DNA of 64,000 bases from Marinobacter salinexigens (GTDB lineage: Bacteria; Pseudomonadota; Gammaproteobacteria; Pseudomonadales; Oleiphilaceae): NCBI RefSeq assembly GCF_008370345.1, contig NZ_VTUU01000009.1:81414-145413 (forward strand), read 5' to 3'. Made by a program: the position numbers and the translations under genes. Under the pieces are notes generated by a model. That model was not told where the DNA came from and did no database searches. It saw only the letters and a list, made by a program, of their open reading frames with translations. The stretch's first letter is position 1; each line of letters starts with the position of its first letter. Positions 51,176 to 62,716 of the stretch are shown one piece after another.

Positions 51176-52840
51176 ATGTCCGTTTCCGGGACGCCGTCAT
51201 CCTCAGGCGCATCGCCCAGCAAACTGCGCGTGGTGATGGCCCAGTTAGATTTCCTTGTGGGGGATATCCCCGGAAATACCGATCTCGTGATTGACGCCAC
51301 CCGCCGGGCAGCCCAGGAGCATCAGGCGGATATCGTCGTGTTTCCCGAGCTGTGTATTACAGGCTATCCACCGGAAGACCTGTTGTTGAGACCGAGTCTT
51401 GAGGTTCGGGTTAATGAAGCACTCGAACGGCTCAAGGAGTCCGGTCTCGGTCCTGCGATCGTGGTAGGTGCGCCCATTCGCAGCGGATCGTTGTTGTACA
51501 ACGCGGCAGTGGTTATCGAGAAGGGCGCGATTACCGGGCGCTATTTCAAACGGTTCCCGCCAAACTATCAGGTCTTCGACGAGAAACGGTATTTTGCCGA
51601 AGGTAATGATGTGCTGGTCATGGATATCTGCGGCGTACCGGTGGGCATTACCGTTTGTGAGGACATCTGGAAGGATGGCCCGGTTGAGGATGCAGCCAGG
51701 GCGGGAGCCAGGTTGATTCTCAACCTCAACGCCTCGCCTTTCGATACTGACAAACAGGCCCGGCGGAAGGCTCTGGTGGAAAGAAAGGCTCGGGAAAACA
51801 GAGTCAGCATTGTGTATGTAAACCTTGTGGGTGGGCAGGATGAGCTGGTGTTTGACGGCGGCTCCATGGTTGTTGACCACTCAGGGGTTCTGGCCGCCGA
51901 AGTGGAACAGTTTCGTGAAGGTCTGTTCCCTGTAGATTTTCTTTGTGAGCACCATTGCCAGCCAGTGTCGCAGGCGCTGCCCGATGCGCCGTCATTGGAA
52001 GCGAATGTATATCAGGCGTTGGTGATGGGGGTGCGTGATTACGTCAACAAGAATGGCTTCAAATCCGTTGTTCTGGGGCTGTCCGGAGGCATTGATTCCG
52101 CTGTGACTCTGGCCGTGGCAGTCGATGCCCTTGGCAAGGACCGGGTCAGAGCCGTGATGATGCCATTTCGCTATACCTCCAGCATGAGTCTGGAGGACGC
52201 GGAGGCCGAGGCTGTTGCGCTTGATGTTCAATACGACGTGTTCTCCATTGAACCCATGTACGATGCTTTCATGGCCACTTTGGCAGGACCGTTTGAGGGT
52301 ACGAAGCCGGATACCACGGAAGAGAACTTGCAGGCTCGCTTGCGTGGTGTCTTGCTGATGTCATTGTCTAACAAATTCGGCTCTCTGGTCCTGACGACCG
52401 GCAACAAAAGTGAGATGGCTGTAGGGTACTCAACCCTCTATGGCGATATGGCTGGCGGCTTTGATGTGCTCAAGGATGTGCCGAAGACTCTGGTCTTCAA
52501 GCTGGCCTGGTATCGGAACACGCTGTCGCCGGTCATTCCTGAGCGTGTCATCACACGTCCCCCTTCTGCAGAATTGGCACCGGATCAGAAAGATGAGGAT
52601 AGCCTGCCGGGGTACGATGTACTTGATCAGATCCTCAATCTGTATGTTGAGCGGGATTTCAGTGCCGATGCCATCGTTGCCGAAGGCTTCCTGAGGGAGG
52701 ATGTTGACCGGGTGGTTCGTTTGGTAGACATCAACGAATACAAGCGTCGGCAAGCGCCGATCGGGGTAAGGATCAGTGAACGGGGATTTGGCAAGGATCG
52801 TCGTTACCCGATTACCAACCGCTGGAAGAGCGGTAAATAG
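51176..52840 (+). CDS. nadE: NAD+ synthase, glutamine-hydrolysing
   Basis: Makes NAD from deamido-NAD using glutamine as ammonia source. The 554-residue protein has an N-terminal nitrilase-type glutaminase (about 17-265; FPELCITGYPPEDLL with the catalytic Glu, VCEDIW with the Cys nucleophile) and a C-terminal ATP-pyrophosphatase domain (SGGIDSAV P-loop near 305; TTGNKSEMAVGYST). The frame continues 55 codons upstream, but CAGGAG eight bases before this ATG and the normal length favour it. Confidence 0.96.
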   Translation: MSVSGTPSSSGASPSKLRVVMAQLDFLVGDIPGNTDLVIDATRRAAQEHQADIVVFPELCITGYPPEDLLLRPSLEVRVNEALERLKESGLGPAIVVGAPIRSGSLLYNAAVVIEKGAITGRYFKRFPPNYQVFDEKRYFAEGNDVLVMDICGVPVGITVCEDIWKDGPVEDAARAGARLILNLNASPFDTDKQARRKALVERKARENRVSIVYVNLVGGQDELVFDGGSMVVDHSGVLAAEVEQFREGLFPVDFLCEHHCQPVSQALPDAPSLEANVYQALVMGVRDYVNKNGFKSVVLGLSGGIDSAVTLAVAVDALGKDRVRAVMMPFRYTSSMSLEDAEAEAVALDVQYDVFSIEPMYDAFMATLAGPFEGTKPDTTEENLQARLRGVLLMSLSNKFGSLVLTTGNKSEMAVGYSTLYGDMAGGFDVLKDVPKTLVFKLAWYRNTLSPVIPERVITRPPSAELAPDQKDEDSLPGYDVLDQILNLYVERDFSADAIVAEGFLREDVDRVVRLVDINEYKRRQAPIGVRISERGFGKDRRYPITNRWKSGK

Positions 52841-52855
52841 TGTAAACGGGGGAAG

Positions 52856-52889
52856 AAGGGGTAGATAACACGTTATCTACCCCTTTTTT
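52856..52889. terminator. Bidirectional terminator between nadE and bamD
   Basis: A 14-base perfect inverted repeat (core GGGGTAGATAA / TTATCTACCCC) followed by six T on the plus strand. It lies between two convergent genes. Confidence 0.85.
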
Positions 52890-52891
52890 GT

Positions 52892-53725
52892 TTATTCGTC
52901 GCCCATCAGGCCAAAGGTGACGACGCTGGACAGGGAGCGGTTTTCCCGCTTCAGTACATCGGCTTCGAATTCGCCGTCGTCGTTGAATGCGTCGCTGTCA
53001 GGAAAGTTCGTTCTTAACAGGGCAACGGCATCGTCCGCCCCTTTCTTGAGATCCATGAAGCGGAAGGTTTCAGCAAGGATAATCAAGGCTTCCTCGACAG
53101 AAGGTGTCGTCGGGTATTGTTCTATTACATAGCGAGCGCGGTTGTTGGCGGCGATATAGGCTTCCCGCTTGATGTAGTAACGGGCCGCATGCAGTTCCAT
53201 CTCAGCCATGCGATTGCGGATCGCAATCATGCGCTGGCGCGCATCGGCAGCGTACTGACTATCCGGGTAGCGGTTCAGCAGCTCCGAAAAGTCCCTGAAT
53301 GACTGGAGTTGTTCGCCGGGGTTTCTGGCGGAGACATCAACCGGAAAGTAGCGGGCCGCGAGGCCGATATCCAGGTTGTAGGATGCGAGTCCGCGCAGGT
53401 AGAGGGCGTAATCTGCATGCTCGCTCTGGGGATTCAGGCGGAGAAAACGGTCTGCCGCAGCACGGGCGCCCTCCAGATCGAGGTTCTGGTATCGGGCGTA
53501 GATCAGGTCGAGCTGGGCCTGCTCTGCGTAACGGCCAAACGGGTAATAGGTCTCCAGGGCGTCCAGATTGTCTTCGGCTTCATTGAAGTTGCCGGAGTTC
53601 ATCGCTTCCCGGGCATTGTCGTAGTACGTTTCCTCCGGCAGCACCTCTTCCGGCTTATTTGAAGCGCAGGCGCTGATCATGACCACCAGAGTGGGCAGTA
53701 GCAGTAAACGGACAACTGATCTCAT
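52892..53725 (-). CDS. bamD: Outer-membrane assembly lipoprotein BamD
   Basis: Essential lipoprotein of the BAM complex that inserts beta-barrels into the outer membrane. It has 277 residues with lipobox ISAC and lipidated Cys20. TPR-like helices cover about 35-250 (YDNAREAMNSGNFNEAEDNL; LDLIYARYQNLDLEGA; FLRLNPQSEHADYALYLRG). The open frame is 39 codons longer, but this ATG starts the signal peptide. It is divergent from rluD, a conserved arrangement (bamD / rluD-pgeF-clpB). Confidence 0.96.
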   Translation of the reverse strand: MRSVVRLLLLPTLVVMISACASNKPEEVLPEETYYDNAREAMNSGNFNEAEDNLDALETYYPFGRYAEQAQLDLIYARYQNLDLEGARAAADRFLRLNPQSEHADYALYLRGLASYNLDIGLAARYFPVDVSARNPGEQLQSFRDFSELLNRYPDSQYAADARQRMIAIRNRMAEMELHAARYYIKREAYIAANNRARYVIEQYPTTPSVEEALIILAETFRFMDLKKGADDAVALLRTNFPDSDAFNDDGEFEADVLKRENRSLSSVVTFGLMGDE

Positions 53726-53767
53726 GCCGGATTCCCGTATAATGTCGATAAATTCAAAAGATCGGCC

Positions 53768-53796
53768 ATTGTAGCGGGGAAGACGCCGCATGTGCA
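53768..53796 (-). promoter_or_regulatory. Promoter for bamD
   Basis: On the minus strand: TGCACA, 17-base spacer, TACAAT, 42 bases upstream of the bamD start. Confidence 0.5.
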
Positions 53797-53858
53797 GAGT
53801 GTGGCCGGTTGTTTGGAAAATTCTATCTGAAACGTAACACATCGGCCCCGGGGGCTTA

Positions 53859-54836
53859 ATGTCATCTGATAATCGAATTACCGCCAGTTTTGTTGTGCCA
53901 CCGGAGCTGAGCGACCGCCGTCTGGATCAGGCTGCTGCAGAACTGATGCCGGAGCATTCGCGTTCAAGGATCCAGTCATGGATCAAGGCTGGCGCGCTTA
54001 CCGTAAACGGCAGGGTCTGCAAACCCAGGGACAAAGTGATGCTTGACGACCGCTTGTCACTGGAGGCGGAGCCAGAAGCCCAGGTTACCTGGGAAGCCGA
54101 GGAAATCGAGCTGGATATTGTCTATGAGGACGAGCACCTTCTGGTAATCAACAAGCCGGCGGGGCTGGTTGTGCATCCTGCGGCCGGTCACGCGGCTGGT
54201 ACTCTGGTAAATGCCGTATTGAGCCACGCCCCGGAGGTAGAGAATCTACCCCGCGCAGGCATCGTCCACCGCCTGGACAAAGACACGTCCGGTATTATGG
54301 TGGTTGCTCGCAGCCTTATTGCGCATACCTCTCTGGTTGAGCAATTGCAGGACCGGACCATGGGGCGCGAATATGAAGCGGTGGTTGTGGGTACGCTTAC
54401 CGGTGGTGGTACTGTAGACGCACCCATTGGTCGGCATCCTCGCGAACGCAAGAAAATGGCCGTGGTGGCCTCTGGTAAACCCGCCGTAACGCACTATCGA
54501 CTGGTGGAGCGGTTCGCTGCGCACACCCATGTCCGATGCAAGCTGGAAAGTGGGCGTACACACCAGATTCGGGTCCACATGGCCCATATCAAACATCCTC
54601 TGGTTGGCGACCCTGTGTATGGCGGACGCATGCGTTTGCCGAAAGGGGCAACGGATGAGCTGCGGGATGCGCTGGCGGAGTTCAGGCGTCAGGCACTTCA
54701 CGCCCGGCAGTTGACCCTTGAGCACCCGGAAACCGGTGAGATAATGAGTTGGGAAGTTCCGCTGCCGGAGGATATGGTGGGGCTTCTTGAAGCGCTCAGG
54801 ACGCATGTGAAAGAGATGGAGAACAATGAATTCTGA
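53859..54836 (+). CDS. rluD: 23S rRNA pseudouridine synthase RluD
   Basis: Makes the pseudouridines of helix 69 of 23S rRNA (positions 1911, 1915 and 1917 in E. coli). The 325-residue protein has an N-terminal S4 domain (about 18-75) and the catalytic Asp140 in HRLDKDTSG, with GRTHQIRVHM in the C-terminal half. It overlaps pgeF by 11 bases, consistent with one transcript. Confidence 0.96.
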   Translation: MSSDNRITASFVVPPELSDRRLDQAAAELMPEHSRSRIQSWIKAGALTVNGRVCKPRDKVMLDDRLSLEAEPEAQVTWEAEEIELDIVYEDEHLLVINKPAGLVVHPAAGHAAGTLVNAVLSHAPEVENLPRAGIVHRLDKDTSGIMVVARSLIAHTSLVEQLQDRTMGREYEAVVVGTLTGGGTVDAPIGRHPRERKKMAVVASGKPAVTHYRLVERFAAHTHVRCKLESGRTHQIRVHMAHIKHPLVGDPVYGGRMRLPKGATDELRDALAEFRRQALHARQLTLEHPETGEIMSWEVPLPEDMVGLLEALRTHVKEMENNEF

Positions 54837-55584
54837 GCTTCCGCTGGTGACTCCGGAGTGGTTATCCTCACCCAAAGTCCGGGCGGTTTGCTCAACCCGG
54901 CTGGGCGGCTTCAGTCAGCCGCCCTGGGATAGCCTCAATCTGGGTGATCACGTTGCTGATGACCAGGCTGACGTCGACGCTAACCGGGACCTTCTGGCGA
55001 AAACGGTTAGCCTCGACGCTGGTCGTATCGGCTGGCTCAGTCAGGTTCACGGTACAGAGGTGGTAGAGTTAGGCGCCGGATTTTCCGGTGCCCGGCCCGA
55101 GGCGGACGCCAGTTTTACCCGGGTGCCCGGGGTGGCCTGCGCGATCCTCACGGCAGATTGCTTGCCGGTTATCCTGTGCGATCGCAGTGGCTCCGTGGTT
55201 GGTGCTGCTCATGCCGGGTGGCGCAGTCTCGCAGGCGGTGTGCTGGAGAATCTCATTGATTCGATGGGCGTTCCGGCACAGAACCTGATCGCCTGGCTCG
55301 GGCCCGCAATAGGCCCTGACGCATTCGAAGTCGGCCCGGAGGTCAGGGAAGTCTTCCTGGAATACGATTCCGGGGCGGTCCAGGCGTTTACGCCGTCGGA
55401 GCACCGTTCCGGGCACTATCTTGCAGACATATACGCGTTGGCCCGACAGCGCCTTGGTCGTGCCGGGGTAACGGCTATTTCCGGCGGAGGGTTCTGTACC
55501 GTCCATGATTCCAGCCGCTTTTTTTCTTATCGCCGGGATGGCCAGACGGGCCGTATGGCAACTCTGGTATGGCTGACCTCCTAG
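54826..55584 (+). CDS. pgeF: Peptidoglycan editing factor PgeF (YfiH)
   Basis: Cytoplasmic laccase-fold hydrolase that removes wrongly incorporated L-Ser from UDP-MurNAc precursors. Its homologues also act as purine nucleoside phosphorylase/adenosine deaminase. The 252-residue protein has the zinc-site residues His75 (QVHG), Cys112 (TADCLP) and His129 (HAGWR). It overlaps the rluD end and precedes clpB, as in E. coli and Pseudomonas. Confidence 0.93.
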   Translation: MNSELPLVTPEWLSSPKVRAVCSTRLGGFSQPPWDSLNLGDHVADDQADVDANRDLLAKTVSLDAGRIGWLSQVHGTEVVELGAGFSGARPEADASFTRVPGVACAILTADCLPVILCDRSGSVVGAAHAGWRSLAGGVLENLIDSMGVPAQNLIAWLGPAIGPDAFEVGPEVREVFLEYDSGAVQAFTPSEHRSGHYLADIYALARQRLGRAGVTAISGGGFCTVHDSSRFFSYRRDGQTGRMATLVWLTS

Positions 55585-55649
55585 TTCAGGGCTCGTCCCG
55601 ACTCTTTGATGACGCCCGTCAACTTTCTGACGGTTTGCGTCCCCGATAG

Positions 55650-55677
55650 CTTGAAGTCCCCCCACTTGCCCCTACAT
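55650..55677 (+). promoter_or_regulatory. Heat-shock (sigma32) promoter for clpB
   Basis: CTTGAAG, 12-base spacer, CCCCTACAT, compared with the consensus CTTGAAA - 13 or so bases - CCCCATNT. It lies about 80 bases upstream of the clpB start in the 172-base gap after pgeF. Confidence 0.7.
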
Positions 55678-55756
55678 TTAAATTCAAAGCAACCGGATAC
55701 CTTGCACGCCACTCGCGCACGCTGCGTATCCGCTAAAGAATCGGGGTATTGAATCA

Positions 55757-58333
55757 ATGAGAATCGACAAGCTGACGAGCCGTTTACAGACCGCTCTGGC
55801 GGATGCCCAATCCCTGGCGGTTGGGAAGGACCACAATTTTATCGAACCGCTGCACTTGATGCAGGCGCTACTGGATCAGGATGGCAGCTCCATCAAACCG
55901 CTACTCAAGCAGGCGGGAGTTGAACCTGGCCGGCTTCGTCAGGCTATTGCACGGGAAATCGAGAACCTTCCGGAAGTGAAAGGTTCAGCCGGTGATGTGT
56001 CCATGTCCAATGATATGGGGCGGCTGTTCAATATTGCTGACAAGCTGGCTCAGAAGCGTCAGGACCAGTTTATATCCAGTGAGTTAATGTTGTTGGCGGC
56101 TCTGGAAGATCGCGGCACTCTCGGTCGCGTGCTTCGGGAGCAGGGTGTTGATAAGGCGGCTCTGGAAAAGGCAATTGATGAGGTTCGGGGCGGTGAGAGT
56201 GTTAGCGATGCCGGTGCAGAGGAAAATCGCCAGGCGCTATCCAAGTACACCATTGATCTGACCGAGAGAGCAGAAGCAGGCAAGCTGGATCCGGTTATTG
56301 GGCGTGATGATGAAATTCGCCGGACGATTCAGGTGCTCCAGCGTCGGCGGAAGAATAATCCGGTTCTGATTGGTGAGCCCGGCGTTGGTAAAACGGCGAT
56401 TGTTGAAGGTCTGGCACAGCGTATCGTCAACGGTGAAGTGCCCGATGGTTTGAAAGATAAAAAGGTTCTCTCCCTTGATATGGGGGCACTGATTGCCGGG
56501 GCGAAGTTCCGTGGCGAATTTGAAGAACGTCTGAAGTCGGTTCTCAATGAGTTGTCCAAGCAGGAGGGGCAGATCATTCTGTTTATCGACGAGATCCATA
56601 CCATGGTCGGCGCCGGCAAGGCTGAAGGCTCGATGGATGCAGGTAATATGCTCAAACCGGCCCTGGCTCGCGGTGAATTACACTGTGTTGGTGCCACTAC
56701 TCTGGATGAGTACCGTGAAAATATCGAAAAGGACGCGGCTCTGGAGCGCCGTTTCCAGAAAGTTCTTGTCACTGAGCCGAGTGAAGAGGACACCATTGCG
56801 ATCCTGCGGGGCCTCAAGGAGCGCTATGAGGTTCACCATGGAGTAGAGGTGACCGATGGCGCGATCATCGCCGCAGCGAAACTCTCTCACCGCTACATCA
56901 CGGATCGCCAGTTGCCGGACAAGGCGATTGATCTGGTGGATGAGGCAGCCAGTCAGATTCGAATGGAAATGGATTCCAAGCCGGAAGCCCTGGATCGTCT
57001 TGAGCGCCGGCTGATTCAGCTGAAAATCGAGCGGGAAGCCTTGAAGAAGGAAACGGACGCAGCCTCCAAGAAGCGTCTGGACGAGCTAAGCGATGTGATC
57101 TCCGGTGTGGAGCGGGAGTACGCTGATCTCGAAGAGGTCTGGAATACCGAAAAAGCAGCGTTGCACGGTTCCCAGAAGATCAAGAGTCGGTTGGAGCAGG
57201 CTCGGATTGAACTGGAGAACGCCCGTCGCTCTGGAGACCTTGGGAAAATGTCCGAGTTGCAGTACGGCCAGATTCCCGAGCTGGAACGCCAGTTGGATAT
57301 GGCGAGCCAGGCTGAGATGATGGAAATGAAGCTGCTCCGTAATCGGGTTACCGATGAAGAGATTGCCGAGATCGTTTCCAAATGGACGGGTATTCCAGTG
57401 TCGAAAATGCTGGAAGGCGAGCGCGACAAACTGATGCGTATGGAAGAGGCGCTGCACGATCGCGTTATCGGTCAGAATGAAGCTGTGGAAGCGGTCTCCA
57501 ATGCGGTGCGTCGTTCCCGTGCGGGCCTGGCGGACCCGAATCGTCCGAACGGTTCGTTCCTGTTCCTCGGGCCGACCGGTGTTGGTAAAACCGAGCTCTG
57601 CAAGGCTCTGGCTTCGTTCCTGTTTGATACGGAAGAGGCCATGGTCCGCATCGACATGTCCGAATTTATGGAGAAACACTCCGTAGCCCGACTGATTGGT
57701 GCGCCTCCGGGATACGTGGGTTACGAGGAGGGCGGATACCTGACGGAGGCGGTTCGACGCAGGCCATACTCTGTCCTGTTGCTGGATGAAGTGGAAAAGG
57801 CTCATCCCGATGTGTTCAATATTCTGTTGCAGGTGCTGGAAGATGGACGGTTGACGGATGGTCAGGGGCGCACGGTGGACTTCCGAAATACCGTCGTCGT
57901 TATGACATCAAACCTGGGCTCTGACATCATTCAGCAGCAGGCGGGGGAAGAAAACTACGAATCCATGAAGAACGCAGTGATGGAGGTCGTAGGTACTCAC
58001 TTCCGGCCGGAGTTTATTAACCGGGTGGACGAAGTTGTGGTCTTCCATCCGCTTGCGGAAAACCAGATTCAGGGCATTGCCCGAATTCAGATCGAGTCGC
58101 TCAGCAAGCGCCTGAAAGATCAGGACATGAAGCTGGAGTTGGACGAGGCCGCGATGGAATTGTTGGCGGAAGTGGGATACGACCCCGTTTATGGTGCACG
58201 ACCACTGAAGAGGGCGATCCAGAGGATGATAGAGAATCCTCTGGCACAGAAGCTTCTGCTGGGAGAGTTTGTTTCAGGGGATACTATTCGAGGAAGTGTT
58301 CAGGATCACGAGCTGGTCTTCGACAAGGCCTGA
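55757..58333 (+). CDS. clpB: Disaggregase chaperone ClpB
   Basis: Hsp100 ATPase that dissolves protein aggregates with DnaK. The 858-residue protein has the Clp_N repeat domain (1-145), first AAA+ domain with Walker A GEPGVGKT at 206-213, the long coiled-coil M-domain (about 405-525), and second AAA+ domain with GPTGVGKT at 605-612. It lacks the ClpP-binding tripeptide loop of ClpA/ClpX. Heat-shock control is supported by the promoter upstream. Confidence 0.98.
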   Translation: MRIDKLTSRLQTALADAQSLAVGKDHNFIEPLHLMQALLDQDGSSIKPLLKQAGVEPGRLRQAIAREIENLPEVKGSAGDVSMSNDMGRLFNIADKLAQKRQDQFISSELMLLAALEDRGTLGRVLREQGVDKAALEKAIDEVRGGESVSDAGAEENRQALSKYTIDLTERAEAGKLDPVIGRDDEIRRTIQVLQRRRKNNPVLIGEPGVGKTAIVEGLAQRIVNGEVPDGLKDKKVLSLDMGALIAGAKFRGEFEERLKSVLNELSKQEGQIILFIDEIHTMVGAGKAEGSMDAGNMLKPALARGELHCVGATTLDEYRENIEKDAALERRFQKVLVTEPSEEDTIAILRGLKERYEVHHGVEVTDGAIIAAAKLSHRYITDRQLPDKAIDLVDEAASQIRMEMDSKPEALDRLERRLIQLKIEREALKKETDAASKKRLDELSDVISGVEREYADLEEVWNTEKAALHGSQKIKSRLEQARIELENARRSGDLGKMSELQYGQIPELERQLDMASQAEMMEMKLLRNRVTDEEIAEIVSKWTGIPVSKMLEGERDKLMRMEEALHDRVIGQNEAVEAVSNAVRRSRAGLADPNRPNGSFLFLGPTGVGKTELCKALASFLFDTEEAMVRIDMSEFMEKHSVARLIGAPPGYVGYEEGGYLTEAVRRRPYSVLLLDEVEKAHPDVFNILLQVLEDGRLTDGQGRTVDFRNTVVVMTSNLGSDIIQQQAGEENYESMKNAVMEVVGTHFRPEFINRVDEVVVFHPLAENQIQGIARIQIESLSKRLKDQDMKLELDEAAMELLAEVGYDPVYGARPLKRAIQRMIENPLAQKLLLGEFVSGDTIRGSVQDHELVFDKA

Positions 58334-58359
58334 TGGCCCATTCCAGTTCAGAGAGCGCG

Positions 58360-58388
58360 AGCCGGGGCCCTTCAGCCCCGGCTTTTTT
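58360..58388 (+). terminator. Rho-independent terminator after clpB
   Basis: GCCGGGGC / GCCCCGGC with a 6-base loop and six T, 26 bases past the clpB stop, facing the DUF4124 gene. Confidence 0.92.
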
Positions 58389-58405
58389 GCGTCTGCCCAC
58401 GGGGT

Positions 58406-58879
58406 TTACTGACTGGCTTCGCTGTTGTCCGGGCCACAGTTCTCAGCTGCAATATCTTCGAACTGTTTCCGTTTATCGGCAATTTCCTCGGGTGACAGGT
58501 AGCGTTGCTCCCCGTTCTCTTCAACCCGTATACGGGCATTGCTGTCAATGATTCTCAGATTGGAGCGGGCAGTGGCGCAATTGGCTTCGCGCTGTTTTCT
58601 GCGGGCTTCCTGAACGGCTGTCTCCCGTTCCTGCTCTGCAGTCATCTGTTGCTGTTCTTCCAGATCACCAAGACGCTCCTGGGGGCTGGCCCGATTGGCG
58701 GCGGCGCTGGACGACGTGCCAGAGCGGACATTGACCCTTTCGGATTGTTTGCCTGTCGGTTGCCTGTCACCGAAGTGGGTGACCCCGTTTTCATCAGTCC
58801 ATTTGTATACGGAAGCGCTCATGGCAACGCCCGGGGCGGCTGCCAGAAGTAATGTCAGCGTCAGAATCATCCTGTTCAT
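58406..58879 (-). CDS. Secreted DUF4124-domain protein
   Basis: A 157-residue exported protein of unknown function. Signal peptide 1-22 (cleavage near MSA/SVYKW), then the DUF4124 signature SVYKWTDENGVTHFGDRQP. A Glu/Gln-rich probable coiled coil (about 70-100) and two late cysteines (in NCATA and ENCGP) follow, possibly a periplasmic disulphide. The open frame extends 16 codons further, but this ATG begins the signal peptide. It converges with clpB. Confidence 0.85.
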   Translation of the reverse strand: MNRMILTLTLLLAAAPGVAMSASVYKWTDENGVTHFGDRQPTGKQSERVNVRSGTSSSAAANRASPQERLGDLEEQQQMTAEQERETAVQEARRKQREANCATARSNLRIIDSNARIRVEENGEQRYLSPEEIADKRKQFEDIAAENCGPDNSEASQ

Positions 58880-58927
58880 GGGTCTACTCGTCTTGGGTTT
58901 ACTGCTTTCCGGGGTGGCGCGGGCCAA

Positions 58928-59397
58928 GCATCCCGGAACCTCTAATCCTTAAAGTAACTTTATCATGCCATCGTTGCAGTGTTTTTTCTTCTGTCTGGTT
59001 CAAATCTCATGAGTGAACTCGAAGCAAGTATGGCAGACCTTTGGCGATATTGAAGAGATAAAGCGCTACCGCCTATTGACAGGGAGTTTCGCGCTGTCAG
59101 AATTGGCGATTGCCTGAAACTGGGGGTAATTCGGCAGGCAATCCCGAGCGAGTATCCCCCGTTAATCACCACACTTAATGCATCGAGTCCCGATGCTTGT
59201 TGGTTGTTGCTTACGTGCAACCCGTTGATTGGTCGTTCTCCGCAACCCTCAGGAGGCCGACCGGCCAGGAGACAACCTCTTTAGTTCAAGGTGTGGAGGA
59301 GCAGCAGGTTCCGCTTTCAAAAGAAGCAAGGACACCGCGAATCCAGGCAACCGGAAGAATTTCCGGCTCATTCACTCGTAGAAGAGGGTAGAAAACC
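58928..59397. other. 470-base gene-free region before ilvI
   Basis: Holds the likely ilvIHC promoter (59076-59103) and a leader of about 290 bases. In the leader I see a small hairpin (CCGGAA / TTCCGG, 59351-59366). There are also two short frames around 59178-59228 and from TTG 59197, the latter starting with a Leu/Val-rich stretch. Neither has a good ribosome site. No terminator-antiterminator pair is evident. Confidence 0.6.
59076..59103 (+). promoter_or_regulatory. Promoter for ilvIHC
   Basis: Consensus TTGACA, 16-base spacer, CAGAAT. It lies about 295 bases before the ilvI start, leaving a long leader. Confidence 0.5.
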
Positions 59398-61116
59398 GTG
59401 GAGTTATTGTCTGGCGCCGATATGCTGATTCGTTCCCTGCAAGATGAAGGGATCGAGTACATATACGGCTATCCGGGTGGTGCAGCGCTTCATATATATG
59501 ACGCTCTGTTCAGGCAGGACAAAGTCAAGCATATTCTGGTTCGGCACGAACAGGCGGCGGTTCATATGGCCGACGGCTATGCCCGTGCAACCGGAAAACC
59601 AGGTACCGTACTGGTGACCTCGGGTCCTGGAGCCACCAACACGATTACCGGCATTGCCACCGCATTCATGGATTCCATCCCCATGGTGGTTCTGTGTGGT
59701 CAGGTTGCCTCGCACCTCATTGGTGAGGACGCTTTCCAGGAAACCGACATGATCGGCGTCTCCCGTCCGGTGGTGAAGCACAATCTTTCTGTGCGTCATC
59801 CGGAGGAAATCCCGGAAGTGATCCGCAAGGCGTATTACATTGCTTCAACTGGCCGTCCTGGTCCGGTCGTTGTTGATATCCCCAAGGATATGACTACGCC
59901 GAATGAGCGTTACGAATACGCGTACCCCAAGAAAGTGAAGCTGCGCTCCTACAATCCAGCCATTCGCGGGCATGCAGGCCAGATCAAAAAGGCCGTAGAT
60001 ATGCTCCTGGCTGCGCGTCGTCCTGTGATTTACGCAGGTGGCGGTGTCATTCTGGGCAAGGCGTCGGATCAGCTTACTGAGTTGGTGCGGCTGCTGGGAT
60101 ACCCGATCACCAATACCCTGATGGGTATCGGGTGCTATCCGGCCAGCGATAAGCAGCATCTGGGGTGGCTGGGAATGCACGGCACCTATGAGTCCAATAT
60201 GGCCATGCACCATTCGGACCTCATACTGGCTGTTGGTGCGCGCTTTGATGACCGCGTGACCAACGCGACTGAGAAGTTCTGCCCTGGCGCCCGGATTATA
60301 CACATCGACATTGATCCTGCTTCTATTTCCAAAACGATCGATGCCGACGTGCCGATTGTTGGGCCGGTAGATGCGGTGCTCAAAGAGATGCTCGCTTTGG
60401 TCAGGGAAAGCAAGGAAAAACCGGATTCTGATGCGCTGTCTTCCTGGTGGAAGCAGATCGAGGAATGGCGGGCGTTCCATGGCATGCGTTATGAAACCAA
60501 TGACGATGTCATCAAGCCGCAGGAAGTCATTGAGATGCTGTGCAAGCTGACCAATGGAGACGCTTTCGTGGCCACCGATGTGGGTCAGCACCAGATGTTT
60601 GCGGCCCAGTACTACAAGTTTGACAAGCCAAATCGCTGGATCAACTCCGGTGGTCTCGGCACCATGGGCTTCGGTTTGCCGGCGGCTATGGGTATCAAAC
60701 TGACGCATCCCGATGACGAAGTGTTGTGCATTACCGGCGAAGGCAGTATCCAGATGAATATTCAGGAGCTGTCGACCTGTAAGCAGTACAACCTGCCGGT
60801 GAAGATCATCAATCTGAACAACCAGGCTTTGGGCATGGTGAAGCAGTGGCAGGATATGAACTATGAGTCCCGTCACTCCCAGTCCTACATGGAATCACTG
60901 CCAGACTTTATCAAGCTGGCGGAATCCTACGGCCATAAAGGTGTCCGGATCGAGAAGAAAGCAGATCTCGAAGCCAAACTGAAAGAAGTGCTGGCGATGA
61001 AAGATGACCTGGTATTCGTGGACATCTACGTCGACCGCTTTGAGCACGTCTATCCGATGCAGGTTGCCCGTGGTTCCATGAAAGATATGTGGCTCAGCAA
61101 GACGGAGAGGGTGTGA
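59398..61116 (+). CDS. ilvI: Acetolactate synthase large subunit
   Basis: TPP enzyme for the first common step of valine, leucine and isoleucine synthesis. It has 572 residues, as E. coli IlvI. The catalytic Glu51 is in [15 protein letters not shown], and the FAD-binding region and C-terminal TPP domain are complete. In the metal-TPP motif the sequence is GEGSIQMN, with Glu where many homologues have Asp, a conservative change. The start is GTG, supported by GAGGG about nine bases upstream. It is followed after 2 bases by the regulatory subunit. Confidence 0.96.
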   Translation: MELLSGADMLIRSLQDEGIEYIYGYPGGAALHIYDALFRQDKVKHILVRHEQAAVHMADGYARATGKPGTVLVTSGPGATNTITGIATAFMDSIPMVVLCGQVASHLIGEDAFQETDMIGVSRPVVKHNLSVRHPEEIPEVIRKAYYIASTGRPGPVVVDIPKDMTTPNERYEYAYPKKVKLRSYNPAIRGHAGQIKKAVDMLLAARRPVIYAGGGVILGKASDQLTELVRLLGYPITNTLMGIGCYPASDKQHLGWLGMHGTYESNMAMHHSDLILAVGARFDDRVTNATEKFCPGARIIHIDIDPASISKTIDADVPIVGPVDAVLKEMLALVRESKEKPDSDALSSWWKQIEEWRAFHGMRYETNDDVIKPQEVIEMLCKLTNGDAFVATDVGQHQMFAAQYYKFDKPNRWINSGGLGTMGFGLPAAMGIKLTHPDDEVLCITGEGSIQMNIQELSTCKQYNLPVKIINLNNQALGMVKQWQDMNYESRHSQSYMESLPDFIKLAESYGHKGVRIEKKADLEAKLKEVLAMKDDLVFVDIYVDRFEHVYPMQVARGSMKDMWLSKTERV

Positions 61117-61118
61117 TC

Positions 61119-61610
61119 ATGCGTCGAATCATTTCTGTTTTGCTGGAAAACGAACCGGGTGCATTGTCTCGTGTGGTTGGCCTGTTTTCGCAGCGCAACT
61201 ACAACATTGAAACGCTGACCGTAGCGCCTACCGAGGACGAGACGCTGTCTCGTCTGACAGTGACCACCACTGGATCGGACAAGGTTATCGAGCAGATCAC
61301 CAAGCAGCTGAACAAGTTGATTGAGGTGGTCAAGCTGGTTGACCTGACTGAAGGTGCACACATCGAGCGTGAGCTGATGTTGGTCAAGCTCAAGGCAACG
61401 GGATCCCAGCGCGCTGAAATCAAGCGTACGGTGGATATCTTCCGTGGCCAGATCGTTGATGTCACCAGCTCTGTGTACACGGTGCAGTTGGCGGGTGACA
61501 GCGAGAAGCTTGACGGCTTTATTCAGGCGGTCGGAACAGCCGGTGTCCTGGAAGTAGTGCGTAGCGGTGTTTCCGGTATCGCCCGTGGTGAAAAAGTATT
61601 GAGCCTGTAA
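61119..61610 (+). CDS. ilvH: Acetolactate synthase small (regulatory) subunit
   Basis: Valine-sensing partner of IlvI. The 163-residue protein has an N-terminal ACT domain (RRIISVLLENEPGALSRVVG, residues 2-21, the effector site) and a C-terminal domain with ELMLVKLKA. The open frame starts ten codons earlier within ilvI, but this ATG gives the conserved N terminus and has GAGAGGG upstream. Confidence 0.96.
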   Translation: MRRIISVLLENEPGALSRVVGLFSQRNYNIETLTVAPTEDETLSRLTVTTTGSDKVIEQITKQLNKLIEVVKLVDLTEGAHIERELMLVKLKATGSQRAEIKRTVDIFRGQIVDVTSSVYTVQLAGDSEKLDGFIQAVGTAGVLEVVRSGVSGIARGEKVLSL

Positions 61611-61667
61611 CAAGGCTGTTAATCGAATTGAACATCATGCCCCTTGAGGGGCATTACAAAAGAGTAG

Positions 61668-62693
<1,026 letters not shown>

Positions 62694-62716
62694 GCGGACT
62701 TCCTGCTTGTTCTGAG

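Noticed and set aside
59178..59228. A 16-codon frame starting at ATG 59178 as the ilv leader peptide
   Set aside because: Only four branched-chain residues, no ribosome site, and no terminator stem next to it.
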